Shown: positions 15,792-34,582, numbered from the stretch's first letter. The stretch is 64,000 nucleotides of DNA from Cacajao melanocephalus (GCA_963573385.1 CAUYLG010027006.1:40983-104982), one strand, 5' to 3'. Numbers and translations are program-made. Notes: generated by a model not told the origin, from the letters alone.

Positions 15792-15972
15792 AAAAATTAA
15801 GCCAGGCTTGGTGGTAGGCTCCTGTAGTCCCAGTTGCTCTGGGACTAGAGACAGGTGAGATGAGAGGATTGCTTGATCAGAGGAGATTGAGGCTGCTGTG
15901 AGTTATGATTATGCCACTGCCCTCCAGTTTGAGCAACAGAGCAAGACCCTGTCTCAAAAACAAACAAACAAA
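15792..15972 (+). mobile_element. Alu right monomer, 5' truncated
   Basis: Starts at 'aattaagccaggcttggtgg' and ends in (CAAA)n. Confidence 0.85.
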
Positions 15973-16360
15973 CTTTTTCCATTGCCCAGTGGAAAAATAT
16001 TTTAGCATAATATAATTTCATTGTGTGTCAAGACGGTCAACTTGTCTTGTAACTGAGTTGAGCTAATAATAAGCCCTTTACCAATGTACAAGATAAAATT
16101 TCCTTTCAGTTCATGTATTAATTAGGGCAAAACTAACTTCCATAAGAAAACCAAAAATGTCTGTGGTTGAACACAAGAGAACTTGTGGGGGAGTGTCAGC
16201 CATCTGGTGAATCCAGAAACCCAGGTTGCTCTTATCTCGTGGTTCCATTCATTTCCTAGGGCCCTGCCCTTTTTAATTGTTTTCCTTATCACTTCTCTCT
16301 TTCTCACTCATTAAGATCAAATTCATATACCATAAGGTTCACCCTGTTAATTACCTGTTC
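15973..16360. other. Unique interval
   Basis: No recognised repeat or gene. Confidence 0.5.
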
Positions 16361-17164
<804 letters not shown>

Positions 17165-17467
17165 TGTTTTTTGTTTTTGTTTTATTTTATTTTTGTTTCT
17201 GTTTTTGTTTTGAGATGGAGTTTCCCTCTTGTTGCCCAGGCTGGAGTGCACAGTTGCAGCTCACTGCAATCTCCGCCTCTCGGATTCAAGAGATTCTTCT
17301 GCCTCAGCCTCCTGAGTAGCTAGGACTGCAGGTGCATGCCACCACGCCCAGCTAATTTTTTGTATTTTAGTAGAGATAGGGTTTCGCCATTTTGGCCAGA
17401 ATGGTCTCAATCTCATAATCTTGTGACCCGCCCGCCTCAGCCTCCCTGCTGGGATTACAGGTGATGC
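17165..17467 (-). mobile_element. Alu, full length
   Basis: Tail of TTTTG/TTTTATT units (17168-17210); body with a small deletion near 'cagcctccctgctggg'. Confidence 0.92.
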
Positions 17468-17557
17468 CATGATTTTTAATTGCTTTCTTCCTTTTCCTGG
17501 CATTTTGGGATTCTCCTCTCTTCTTTGTTCATCTGTCTCTTTAAAATAACTTCTTTT

Positions 17558-18095
<538 letters not shown>

Positions 18096-18099
18096 TTTA

Positions 18100-18433
<334 letters not shown>

Positions 18434-18577
18434 TTATATTTCAGAGTATTTATAGTTGAAGGCTTTTCAAGTTATTATGTTCTTTGCTGGATAACATTTG
18501 TTGCCAGAACCTGTAGTTCCTGACTTTTGAGGCAGCCTATTCTTTGGATAACTTTACCCGCACAAGGGACAAGAATA

Positions 18578-18670
18578 TAAACATTTATTGGGCAACCGCT
18601 GTGTGTTTGTGTACATCATCTTATTTAATTGCAACTCACTCGAGGTGATAAATGGCCTTAATGCATAAGA
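18578..18670 (+). repeat. MIR fragment
   Basis: 'aaacatttattgggcaaccgctgtgtg...catcatcttatttaatt' follows the MIR core. Confidence 0.6.
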
Positions 18671-18689
18671 GTGTATCCGATCCCTACTA

Positions 18690-18985
18690 GCTCGCTTCTG
18701 CCAGGAGTGACCTTTTCCTTCTTGTCTGCCTGGTAGAGCCCTGTTCATCCTTCATAACCTTAATTTTTTGTCATATCATTAAGTTTTTTCTTGCCATCGC
18801 TTTTCTCATCCTCAAGCTCACACACTTCTTTGTGCTGCCTGCTGTTCTTTGCATTTAATTTTGTTGTTGCTTAGATTACCCTGTATTGCAACTTCTTGTT
18901 TATATGCCTGTCTTTCCATTAAGTGTGGGTCCTGATTTTGTATCCTGTGATTAGGCCTTTCATGTAGAAGGTGCTTAATATAATA
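18690..18985 (+). repeat. L2 3' end
   Basis: Pyrimidine-rich start, 'tctttccattaagtgtgggtcctgattttg', then 'tagaaggtgcttaata' match the order of the LINE-2 3' end. Confidence 0.65.
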
Positions 18986-19114
18986 GACATTTAAATCTCT
19001 TCTTCCCTGGCCTTCAGTCTCTTTGTTACTAGATAAAAGCTCATCTTTACCAATATTCTTGTTTATAAAAGTCAAAGATTTAGTTTTAGCCCCCATTTCG
19101 TTATGAAAATCTTT

Positions 19115-19420
<306 letters not shown>

Positions 19421-19501
19421 TGAAAATTTTAAAACATACTGTAAAGTTATTTTAAAAATCTCACATTACTCATATACCTAACCACTGAAATTCCACCACT
19501 A

Positions 19502-19962
<461 letters not shown>

Positions 19963-20058
19963 TGTTAATTTTATTTTGTGCAGAAACAGTCTCTTGAAGA
20001 CAAAACTTGCAGTGTCTTAATGGTGTATATTGCATTAATTTTTCTGATGTTGAACTAA

Positions 20059-20373
<315 letters not shown>

Positions 20374-20423
20374 AATCTTATTTTAGATAGCTAAACTTTG
20401 TCATAGTTTTGCTTTGAGGTTTT

Positions 20424-20729
20424 ATTTGTTTTTTGTTTTTTTGAGACAGAGTCTCACTTTGTTGACCAGGCTGGAGTACACTGTTGTAATCTCGGATGAC
20501 TGCAACCTCTGCCTCCCGAGTTCAAGTGATTCTCCTGCCTCAGCCTCCCGAGTAGCCAGGACTACAGATGCGCACCACCACACCCAGCTAATTTTTTTGT
20601 ATTTTTAGTAGAGATGGGTTTCACCATGTTGGCCAGGCTGGTCTCGAACTCCTGACCTCGGATGATCCACCTGCCTTGGCCTTCCGGAGTGCTGGTATTA
20701 CAGACATGATGAGCCATTGCACCCGGCCA
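20424..20729 (-). mobile_element. Alu, full length
   Basis: Reverse Alu ending 'attgcacccggcca'. Confidence 0.93.
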
Positions 20730-20760
20730 ATTTTACTTAGAGTTTTTGAATCTGTGATTT

Positions 20761-21082
20761 GAATTTAAGGATAGGTGTTTTTATTTTTTATTTTTTATTT
20801 TTAAAACTTATTTCAGTAGATATTTGGGGAACACGTGGTGTTTGGTTAAATGAATAAATTCTTTTTTTTTGTTTTCTTTTTTCACATGAATGAATTCTTT
20901 AGTGGTGATTTCTGAGATTTTGGTGCAACATTACACAAGCAGTGTACACTGTACCCAATGTGTAGTTTTTTATCCCTCAGCCCCCTCCCACCCTCTCCCC
21001 CACGTCCCGAGAGTTCATTATATCATTCTTATGCCTTTGCCTCTTCATAGCTTACTTAGCTCCCTAGAATTTAAGGATAGGT
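20761..21082 (-). mobile_element. 5'-truncated L1 insertion with perfect TSD
   Basis: Antisense L1 3'-end sequence ('ttggggaacacgtggtgtttgg', 'gagattttggtgcaaca', 'atcattcttatgcctttgc') of about 290 bp. A T-rich tail lies at the left. The 16-bp repeat gaatttaaggataggt at 20761-20776 and 21067-21082 is an exact TSD. Confidence 0.88.
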
Positions 21083-21639
21083 TTCTAAAGTGAAACTGAC
21101 TGAAACTAATTGGTAAGAATGTTATAAATAATATTAATCATGCTTTGTAAGAAACACACCCTAAGAGGTGGTTTATAGATGTATTGCTAACAAAACTTGG
21201 TTAATTAATGTTAGGCATTTATGATCCAATTAATAGTAACATTTCCAAGTTCATATTATTGTCTGCAAGGAGAATAAAGGAGAGTCAAAGAAAAGAGTCA
21301 GTGTTTTTCAAAGCCATGGCTAGTGGGAAGGGTCCTAAATAGTTGGCATTAATTGTTCTTGTCAAATCTGGCCCTCTGTTGAAATATCTGTATTAATTTA
21401 GTTTTGTTTTTGAGGGACCTAGGAGGTCTATAAAGATTTTTGGGTGGGAGAATGTCATGATAAAATAGTTAAGGAAATTACTCAGGGCACTATTAATTGT
21501 AGTGAGGAAAACTGAAGGTGCTGAGAAAACTGCCGTTACAATGAGATCTCAAAGTAAAGACTTGGGCCAAAGGAGACTAGTAGCAAAGGAGATAAAAGTG
21601 GGAATGATGGGGACCCATTACCAAGGAAAAATTTACAGT
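21083..21639. other. Unique interval
   Basis: AT-rich, no repeat recognised. Confidence 0.5.
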
Positions 21640-21830
21640 ACTTTTGTTCATTTGTTTGACAAATTTGGATAAATATTCTTTACTGTATGCCAGCAACTTA
21701 ATTGTAGCTGCTGGGAATGTGGTGATGATGATACCCTCAGTTCCTTGTAAAAGACATGGTCCCTGCTCCTATGGAGCTCACTGTCAAGTGGAGGACGTAG
21801 CCATAGTGAGAGCTGTGAAAGGGAGATGCT
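21640..21830 (-). repeat. L2 3' end, antisense
   Basis: 'ttcatttgtttgacaaatttgg', 'actgtatgccagcaactt' and 'catggtccctgctcctatggagctcactgtc' match reverse LINE-2 3' sequence. The following DNA up to the Alu may be more of it. Confidence 0.65.
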
Positions 21831-21937
21831 TGGACGTTATTGGCTAATCGGGGAGTCTGGAAATGTCTTTCTGAGAAGGTCATGATGGAGCTGAAGGAAT
21901 GGTAGAATTTAACCAGGTGAAGAGAAGTCAAGGTTTA

Positions 21938-22243
21938 GGCGGGGTGCTGTGGCTGACGTCTGTAATCCCAGCACTTTGGGAGGTCGAGGCGGGTGGATCA
22001 CCTGAGGTCAGGAGTTCAGGACCAGCCTGGCCAACATAGTGAAACCCGTCTCTACTAAAAATAGAATAATTTGCTGGGCGTGGTGGTGCACGCCTGCGAT
22101 CGTAGCTACTAGGGAGGCTGAGGCATGAGAATCTTTTGAACCTGGAAAGTGAAGTTTACAGTGAGCCAAGATCATGCCATTTCATTCCAGCTTGGGCGAC
22201 AAAAGCAAAACTCCCTGTCCCACCCCACCCTTCCAAAAAAGAA
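21938..22243 (+). mobile_element. Alu with TSD
   Basis: Flanked by agaagtcaaggttta (21923-21937) and gaagtcaaagttta just after the tail. The tail is interrupted by 'ccctgtcccaccccaccc'. Confidence 0.93.
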
Positions 22244-22854
22244 GTCAAAGTTTAACTGTTAGGCTACCTCCAAAAATGTATACTTTGTGCTGAATTTGAA
22301 ATGACAGCTAGGCATTTCAAGCAATTTCCAGTAAGAGGATATAAACTTGGAACAAACTCTTGAACTAAGTCTAAATTTTAGAGTCATCCAGCTTAAAAGG
22401 CTGTGGTTAGGGCTATGAAAATGGCCGAGCCCTCTTAAAGAATGAGTAAATGGAAGAGTATGATTTCAAGGACTGAGCCCTGGGGAAAGCTTGCAATGAA
22501 GGGTTGGAAAGAGGCTTGTGGAGGGAATTACAGGGAACTAGGAGGAGTGGTTGGGAGTTAAAAGAAGATTTTCAAGAGTTTAGTTGTGGAAGCCAAGGAA
22601 AGGGAAATTTTAGTTGTGAGAGTCAAGAAAACAAATTTAAAAGGTAGTAAACCCTTGGGTAAATAGAGTAACACAGCTAAAGTTAACACAGCTAAAGTTA
22701 ATGACTAAGAAAAGAGCATGGTTTTTGCTAACAGAGATAGAATACCTTCTTTAGAACCCAGATTTTGAGTATTAGAAAAATTTGATAGTGAGAAGAAGTG
22801 AGATTATCTAAAAGGGAGGACATTCCTGTTAAAAAAGATCTTTCAAGATTAAGG
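22244..22854. other. Old LINE-like interval, unassigned
   Basis: Purine-rich segment ('ggactgagccctggggaaagc', 'gaagccaaggaaaggg') that resembles an ancient LINE interior. It contains a 15-bp tandem repeat (taacacagctaaagt, twice, about 22669-22698). Confidence 0.4.
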
Positions 22855-23128
<274 letters not shown>

Positions 23129-23333
23129 ATTAAGGATATCTTTTTTTTTATTTATTCAATTTTTTTTCACCCCAATCTTATTATCTGGGAAAATCTATTT
23201 TAAAGGCAAAGAAAAAGGGAACCAATAGAGAGAGTGAGAGATTGGAAATGCTGGAGAGGAAGAGGGTGCATATAAAATGCTACTCAAGAAGGGAAGGAGG
23301 AGAGGGTTCATGCCAGCGTGGTGTTACACAAAA

Positions 23334-23912
<579 letters not shown>

Positions 23913-23924
23913 TTTTTTTTTTAA

Positions 23925-25199
<1,275 letters not shown>

Positions 25200-25412
25200 C
25201 TGGGTTGTCTCTTCACTGTATTGATTTTTTATTCAACTCTGATGTAGTTTACTTTATTATTTTATTTTGTTGTCTGTGCTTTTAGTGTTGTATCCAATAA
25301 ATTATTGCAAATTCAGTGTCATGAAGCTTTTCTCCTGTGCTTTCTTCACAGTGTTTTATAGTTTTAGATCTTACATTTAGGGCTTTGATTCATTTTGAGT
25401 TAATTTAAAATT
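25200..25412 (-). mobile_element. L1 fragment, part 3
   Basis: 'gtgttgtatccaataaattattgcaaa' and 'tagggctttgattcattttgag' are antisense L1. Confidence 0.75.
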
Positions 25413-25746
<334 letters not shown>

Positions 25747-25849
25747 TAGCCTTTAGGATTTAGACCTGTGTTTTGAAAAATGGTACAACATGAGATTCAG
25801 CTCTTCTGGAAAAGTCATGCTAAGGTATTTATATGAAGATCTCTCGAGG

Positions 25850-26069
25850 TTTTTTTGGTTTGTTTTGAGACATGGTCTCATTTTGTCACCCAGGCTGGAG
25901 TGCACTGGTGCAGTCACGGCTCACTGCAGTCTTGACCTCCCAAGTCTCAGGTAATCCTCCTGCCTCAGCCCCGACCACCCCAGGAGCTGGGACTGTAGGC
26001 ACATGCCACCACACCTGGCTAATTTTTGTGTTTTTAATAGAGATGGGTTCTCACCATGTTGCCCAGGCT
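25850..26069 (-). mobile_element. Alu, truncated
   Basis: Tail 'ttttttggtttgttttgag'; cut at 'tgttgcccaggctg' by another Alu fragment. Confidence 0.88.
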
Positions 26070-26180
26070 GTTTTGTTTGTTTGTTTGTTTGTATTTTTAA
26101 GAGACAGGGTCTTGCTCTGTCTCTCGGGCTGGAGTGCAATGACGCAGTCATAGCTTACTGAAGCCTTGAACTCCTGTGTT
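26070..26180 (-). mobile_element. Alu tail-side fragment
   Basis: (TTTG)n tail and the first about 85 bp of a right monomer. Confidence 0.85.
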
Positions 26181-27261
26181 GAGTTTTAAAAGCGGCTTAC
26201 GAATTTAACTTCTCAAATTGTGCATGTTATTGCAACTCAGCATTCCTAGGGCAAACCTGAACCCTGTTGTTCAGGATTCTAACCCATTCATATGGGTCAA
26301 TAAGAGCTGGCTCTTAATAAACACAGACATAAATGTAGAACTCTCAGGACACATTTACCTACTTTCATCTAGTTAAAGATGACTTACATGCTTCGTGAGA
26401 CCATGTCATTTTGGAGAAAAATATTGTTTCATAAACCTCTTTTTAAATTTTGTTTTAACAGAATGACTCATGATATTCCATGTAAATTGTATGGGGGGGA
26501 TTTTAAAAAAACACAGAACCAATATATCTACATCAGATAGCTTTTTTGTGCATTAGGTCTTCAGAACATACTCCTGTACTCTGAAGCGGCCTGTGTTCTG
26601 GCAGGCATGTGGATTTAATCTCTTCCTTTCTCTTTAAACCAAGTGATGCATCTTCATAGTTTTAAGTCAGAACGCTATTAGGTTTATAATAAAAGACTAC
26701 AGTCAATCTTAATTCTCTCCAATTTCAACTCTTTTAGCTCTTTATTCTTATTTACCTAATTTTTAAATACAATGTGTGAGCTTTCCTCTTGGTTTTTTAA
26801 GTATTAGACGTTATCTGTTGACTTCTTATAAGCAGCATTTAGTTCTCATAAAACACATTTCGCAGTATTTACTCTGAAATTGAACTTCATGAGGTAGACA
26901 TCCTACAAAGCTAGAGGATGAAATGAACTGTGCGGTGCCACGAAGTGTATTTGGACAAGGCATTATTAGCTGCAGAAGATGGCATTAGTTGGCTGAGTTC
27001 TACAGAAAGCTTTTATCTACTTTAATGAGATCAATTTTAGTCCATTTCCTTCTTGTCTCCATCTTATTCGTCAGTCATGAGTCATCACATACTCATAATA
27101 AACAGTTTGTCAAAAAGAGATCAAATGTATTGCAACTTAGGTCTGATTAGTTAAACAAAAACAAAAAACCTCAAACAACCAAAATTGTATCTTACTCATT
27201 CTTTTAGTTTTAACAGAGAACAAGGAGCAAATCCAAATGATTGCTCTTAGAATGTATTTGT
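26181..27261. other. Repeat-free interval of about 1.1 kb
   Basis: No Alu, LINE or LTR recognised. On the minus strand a frame is open from about 26972 to 26830, after a CTTCTGCAG-like acceptor, but no good donor closes it. Worth a conservation check. Confidence 0.5.
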
Positions 27262-27388
27262 TTAGTTTTGTTTTTAAGAGACAAAGTTTTGCTCTATTGT
27301 CCAGGCTGGTCTTGAATTTCTGGCCTCAAGCAATTCTCCTACCTTAGCCTCTCAGAGTGCTGGGATTATAGGCATGAGCCACTGCACA
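27262..27388 (-). mobile_element. Alu left monomer; head-to-head with next
   Basis: Old monomer ending 'catgagccactgca', directly joined to a plus-strand Alu. Confidence 0.85.
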
Positions 27389-27719
27389 CTTTTAGTCCCA
27401 GCACTTTGGTGAGCCGAGGCAGAAGGATCACTTGAGCTCAGGAGTTTGAGACCAGCCTGAGCAACATTCTGAAGCTTCATCTTTACAAAAAATAAAAAGA
27501 AATAAAATGAAATAAAAAAATAATAAAATAAATAAATAAAAAGAAAATTAGCTGGGCATGGTGGCTGGTGGTGCCTGTGGTCCCAGTTACTCAGGAGGCT
27601 GAAACAAGAGGATTGCTTGAGTCCGGAGATCAAGCTTGCAGTGAACTGTGATGGTGGCACTACCCTCCATCCTGGGTGACAGAATGAGACAATGTCTGCA
27701 AAACATAAAAATAAAAAGA
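27389..27719 (+). mobile_element. Alu with expanded A-rich linker
   Basis: Lacks the first about 20 bp. The linker has become an AAAT/AAAG tract of about 60 bp (27487-27547). Confidence 0.9.
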
Positions 27720-27789
27720 ATGTTTTTGTGTGAAGTCAGAATACATCCCTACCTCCTATTTTGCAATTTTTCATTATTATATTTGGGAT

Positions 27790-28106
<317 letters not shown>

Positions 28107-28117
28107 TAAAGTTACTC

Positions 28118-28420
<303 letters not shown>

Positions 28421-28465
28421 CAATGTCTGTTTTTTAAAATAAGAAATGGGCTTACACCAGTAATC

Positions 28466-28777
<312 letters not shown>

Positions 28778-29039
28778 TTATATGCAGGATACATGGTTTC
28801 CTCCAGAAGGTAAAAATAAAAGTATTTCTTCTGCTACTCAATTCAGTATCTATTCATGAGTAAATCAAGTATACTCAGATTATATTTAAAATGAAAACAA
28901 AATTTTTTTCTTCAGCAAGCTTCATTATTTTTTGTTTAGCAATTTTTGTACCTTAAAAAAAAAAACTAGATTTGTTCTCTAATTTCTCCAGCAACCTTAT
29001 TTTATGAAGTGCTCATTTATGCCCCATTTACATCTCAGA

Positions 29040-29245
29040 CCAGATGTTGCAAACTATAGTCCAGGGCACAGATTCAGCCTCACAACCTGTTTTTGTATGG
29101 CTCTGGAGTTAAGAATGGTTTTTATAATTTTTAAAGTTTATTAAAAGAAGGTGATGCCATAGAGACCACAAGAGATTGTATGTGTCCTACAAAGCCTAAA
29201 ATAATTACGGTATGTCTCTTTACTGAAAAAATTTGCTGACACCTG
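29040..29245. repeat. hAT-type MER fragment
   Basis: 'gttgcaaactatagtccaggg...cctgtttttgtatggctctgg', 'cctacaaagcctaaaataattac' and 'aaaatttgctgacacctgtc' match a common hAT-Charlie-type nonautonomous element; subfamily not assigned. Confidence 0.5.
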
Positions 29246-29476
29246 TCTTAGACTATAATATATAGTATCACAAGTACATGCAGCTCATTTAAAGTGCTCT
29301 GTGTTCCATCCAAATCATGGTGTCATTTTAAGTTAGAAAAATGTTTTGCTGTATTCTCTTTACATGTCTTGCATTTTTATAGAAATTCACTGAATTTGTC
29401 AGTCTTTATAGTTAGTGTGTTCATTAACTAGGGCCAAATGTGTATGTATGACACCACAGACTTAAATTAGTTTGTT

Positions 29477-29683
29477 CTTTTTTTTTTTTTTTTTTTTTGT
29501 GTAGGAGTCTCTGTGTCACCCAGTCTGTAGTACAGCGATGCAATCTCGTCTCACTGCAGCCTCCGCCTCCCGGGTTCAGGCAATTCTGCCTCAGCCTCCG
29601 GAGTAGCTGGGATTATAGGCAACTGCTACCACGCCCAGCTAATTTTTGTATTTTTAATAGAGACAAGGTTTTGCCATGTTGCA
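29477..29683 (-). mobile_element. Alu, truncated at a GA tract
   Basis: Reverse Alu ending abruptly at 'gttttgccatgttgc' where (AG)n and CpG-containing DNA begin. Confidence 0.9.
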
Positions 29684-30524
<841 letters not shown>

Positions 30525-31111
30525 AGATTCCACCTTTTGTTTTTTATTTTGTATTTGTGGCCAAAATTTATTATTTTGGAAATCTTTAATCATTCAGAGG
30601 CTTGCTTTAGGGGTTAATTCTGATACTTGCATTTTGAGTTAGATGATAAGCACCATCTTCCCTAGCTAATCAATAGAGCAGTTTAGGAAAATAAACAGTT
30701 AACATAGTGTTTTGAGTAGTGCATTATCCTGATCTGTTACTCTTAACAGATGGCCTGCAGCCTGGTCTTTTATATTAGATAGTATTTTGCTGAATATACC
30801 GTAGAAGAACATTCACCAGAAAACCTGTTTAGCGTTAACTTTAGCTGAGATTTTCTTGGATGCTTGCAACTGTGAACACCCTCTGAATTTAAATAGTCAT
30901 ATCCTGTTGATGAGAAAGAATTAGAAATTACATAGTGATTGTTTTTCCACTTGATCTTCACCAAAGGCTGAGAAGCTTAGTGTTTTTTAGACCTTTAGTA
31001 TCGCTCAGGCTGAGCTGCACAATAAGAGAGTGTGTGTGTGCACATGTGTGTGCGTGCGCACGCGCGCACTTTGCTTATTTCCATGGAGAATCACAAGTCT
31101 GTAGCTTAAAA
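30525..31111. other. Unique interval
   Basis: AT-rich; contains the alternating purine/pyrimidine tract at 31030-31069. Confidence 0.5.
31030..31069. repeat. (TG/CG)n alternating tract
   Basis: Alternating TG, CA and CG dinucleotides ending 'gcacgcgcgcac'. Confidence 0.9.
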
Positions 31112-31325
31112 ACAGGCGACACAGCCTGGGCAGCATGGAGAAATCCTGTCTCTACAAAAAGTTAGCACGGTGTCAGGGGGTATGCTTGTAATCCCAGCTA
31201 CTTGGGAGGCCGAGGTGGGAGAATCGCTTTAGCTTGGGAGGCAGAGGTTGCAGTGAGCCAAGATTGCGTCACTGCCCTCCAGTCTGGGTGACAGAGCTAG
31301 ACCCCATTTCAAAAAAAAAAAAAAA
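31112..31325 (+). mobile_element. Alu, 5' truncated
   Basis: Starts at 'acagcctgggcagcatggag'; A-tail. Confidence 0.9.
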
Positions 31326-31359
31326 CAGAGGTAAGTTAGGGAAAAACAGAGTCGAGATA

Positions 31360-31605
31360 GGCTGAGCCAGGTGGCTGTAATCCCAGCATTTGGGGTGCCA
31401 GGGGGGGTGGATCACTTGAACCCAGGAGGGCTAATTAGCCAGGTGTGGTAGTGCATGACTGGAGTCCCAGCTACTCAGGAAGCTGAGGTAGGAGGATTGC
31501 TTGAGCCCAGGAGGTTGAGTCTGCAGTGAGTTTGATGGTGCCACTGTACCCAGCCTGGGCAACAGGGTGAGACCCTATCTCTATTTAAAAAATAAATAAA
31601 TAAAA
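31360..31605 (+). mobile_element. Alu with internal deletion
   Basis: 'cccaggagggctaattagccagg' shows a lost segment; tail (AAAT)n. Confidence 0.88.
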
Positions 31606-31966
<361 letters not shown>

Positions 31967-31974
31967 TCAATTTA

Positions 31975-32100
31975 AGTCACTAGTTCTTAATCCTAGTTAT
32001 ATCTAGGATGATTTTTAATATAGCATTACCCAGATGTTTCAGGCAAATTAAATCAGAATGTCTGAGAGTGGATGCCAGCATTGAATTTTCAGAATCATTT
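31975..32100 (+). repeat. MER5-type hAT element
   Basis: 'atctaggatgatttttaat...cccagatgtttcaggcaaattaaatcagaatgtctgagagtgg' follows MER5. Confidence 0.6.
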
Positions 32101-32559
32101 TAGATACAATTATTATTGTACTTAAAAAGCAATGTATTTTAAAAAATAGATACACCCAGATATTTAGCACTTTCTTTGCTCCCTGTACCTTCTTGTATCT
32201 CATCTGCCTTCAATACATTCTTCAGAATTCTTTTAGTGAAGATCCTCTGAGGGCTAGCTGTCTGGGTTTTTTGTCTGGAAATGTCTTTATTCTACCCTAT
32301 TCTTAAAAGATATTTTTGCTGGGCTTATGTGTCAATTTATCTATTTCTGGGTCTGAGGATATGTGAAAAACCAAAGAGTTTTTCTTACTATCTACTCTCA
32401 ATAGTCACTCAACACTTCTGCCACCAGAGGTATGGATTTTTTACCCCCAACAACCAATTCTGCAGATAATTCTGCATTGTATACCAGGTGGGTGTCCTCT
32501 AATTGATTCAGTCCTCTACACTGTATATACGTGAAAATTGCATCAGATCCAAACAGGTT
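32101..32559. other. Unassigned interval
   Basis: Possibly old LINE-derived ('ctggaaatgtctttattctacc'); not certain. Confidence 0.35.
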
Positions 32560-33245
32560 GAAAGCTCAGTCCCATAAGACAGCCCCTCACTTCAGACACC
32601 AGTTCCAAACACAGGTTTGACCTGTGCTTTTGACCAACTTGCTATAAGTTGGGCTTCCCACGACCACCATCCCCCCTCCCCACCCCTCACCATCCTTGGG
32701 TTCAGTGAATTTGCTGGAGCAGGTCACAGAACTCAAGGAAACACTTTTATTTACATATACCCATTTATTTTAAGGAATATTATGAAGGACACAGATGAAC
32801 AGCCAGATGGAAGAGGTGTATAGGGTGAGATATGGGAGAAGAGGCAAGGAGCTTCCATGCCATCTCTGGGCAGACCACTCTCTAGGAACCTGTGTCCATT
32901 ATCTGGAAACCCTCAGAACCCAGTCCTTTGGGGTTTGTATGGAGTCTTCATTACTTAGGCATGATTGATTCCATCCCTGGTCTTTGGTGATCAACTTAAC
33001 CTTCAGCCCCTTACCCCTTCCTGGAGGGTGGGGGTGGGCCTGAAAGTCCCAACTCTCCAATCATGCCTTGGTTTTTCCGGTAGCCAGACCCATCCTAAAT
33101 TAGCTCCTTAAGGGCCCCCAGACATCATTCATTCATTAGCATACAGAAGACACTTATCTCTCCAGAGACTCCAAGGCTTTTAGTTAGATCTATGTGTCAG
33201 GAAACAGGCACAAAGACCAAATATCTATTCCACAGTATCACAGGC
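32560..33245 (-). mobile_element. Old LTR-like element
   Basis: Read on the minus strand it begins TGTGATACTGTGG near 33243 and contains CTTTTGTATGCTAATGA-like text. This matches a familiar interspersed LTR-like repeat. Family and left boundary are uncertain. Confidence 0.45.
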
Positions 33246-33337
33246 TGGGAACACACCACCCCAAACTTCTTTTTTATTTTTATTTTTATTTACTTTCACT
33301 TTGTTTTCTAATCTTTTTAGTATTTTTATAATTATTA

Positions 33338-33619
33338 TTGCATTTTTTGAGACAGGATCTCTCTGTCACCCAGGCTTCAGTGCAGTGGTGCAGTCACACC
33401 TCAACCTTCTGGGCTTAGGCTATCCCACCTCAGCCTTCCAAATAGCTGTGACCACAGGTGTGCACCACTGCACCTGGCTAGTTTTATTATTATTATTTGT
33501 AAAGACAGGGTCTCCGAATGTTGCCCAGTCTGGTGTCTTAACTCCTGGACTCAAGTGATCTTCCCACCTCAGCTGCCCAAAACACTGGGATTACTGGCGT
33601 GAGCCGCTGTACCCGGTCC
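33338..33619 (-). mobile_element. Alu, old (J-like)
   Basis: Diverged reverse Alu with a TTATTATTATT linker. Confidence 0.88.
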
Positions 33620-34070
33620 CAAACTTAATGACTCAAGAACAACAACCGCTTATTTGCCCCTTAATCTGTGGGTCAGATTTTTGGGCAGGACTGAATGGGA
33701 TCCCTTGTCTCTCTGGTCTGCATGGTTATAGCTGGGCTCATTCATGTATCTGTAGTCACTTGGCAGGTCAGCTGTGGGCTGGACAGACCCAGATGGCCTC
33801 ACTTACATGTCTGGTAGTTTGCTGGGGTGAAAAAAGCAACTGGGCTCCGTGTCTCACCATCTAGCTCGCTGTGTCACTCCTTCACATGGCTGGGTTCAGT
33901 AATCAATATGGAAAGGACAAGCTCCAGTGCACAAGCACTTTGCAGTCCTCTGCTGTTAGATTTGCTTATGTTTCATTGACCAAAACAAGTCAGGTAGCCA
34001 AGCCCAGATTCAAAAGGGTAAAGGTTCCAAGTGAGGTATGGTTAAAAAACAACAACAACAACAAGAAAAA
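33620..34070. other. Probable old interspersed repeat
   Basis: 'gggtcagatttttgggcaggactg' and 'ctccttcacatggctggg' resemble a common ancient repeat I cannot name. Ends in (CAA)n at 34048-34065. Confidence 0.35.
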
Positions 34071-34582
34071 TGCTGGGGTCCATCCCGCAGACCCCAGCTG
34101 AGCGACGGATGAATAAATTCACTCACACACAGAACACAGTGAACAAATGGGCCAAGGGGTCATGAGCCACTCACAGAGAGAGATCGTAGCTACACAACAC
34201 TGACTAGATCACCCTCTCCCCGTTTATTCAGTATAGATTTAATAACAGAGGCTCTAGGTCAACACACTTGTAGAGAAAGATTAAAGGACAGGTTCTGATG
34301 CCCAAAGCAAACACCATTAGAGGGTAATCCCCGTGATCAACCTTCCCCTGAGAGGGTCTTCCAGCTCAAAGTTTAGTTTTAAGACCACATGAGTGAACAA
34401 GCTAGCTAGGTAAACTACTCACATTCCTTTGTATTTGTGCCTCTCTGGCTCCTGCAAAGAGACACTGGCTGCTTTCAACCAAGAACTATAGAAAAAACCG
34501 TTAGGCCTTCCAAAAGGGTTTGAGACTATATTTTATAACTTTTCTGTAATATTTTTGCCACCACTCTGAGTGAATTCCCACA
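34071..34582 (-). mobile_element. Solo ERVK-type LTR (MER9/LTR14-like)
   Basis: Minus-strand 512-bp LTR beginning TGTGGGAATTC and ending ...GGACCCCAGCA, so it has the TG...CA termini of an LTR. It carries an AATAAA signal (about 34227-34232, reverse) near its 3' half. Flanked by aaaaa on both sides, a low-information TSD. No internal retroviral sequence adjoins it, which indicates a solo LTR from recombination. The family assignment is from memory of the ends. Confidence 0.65.
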
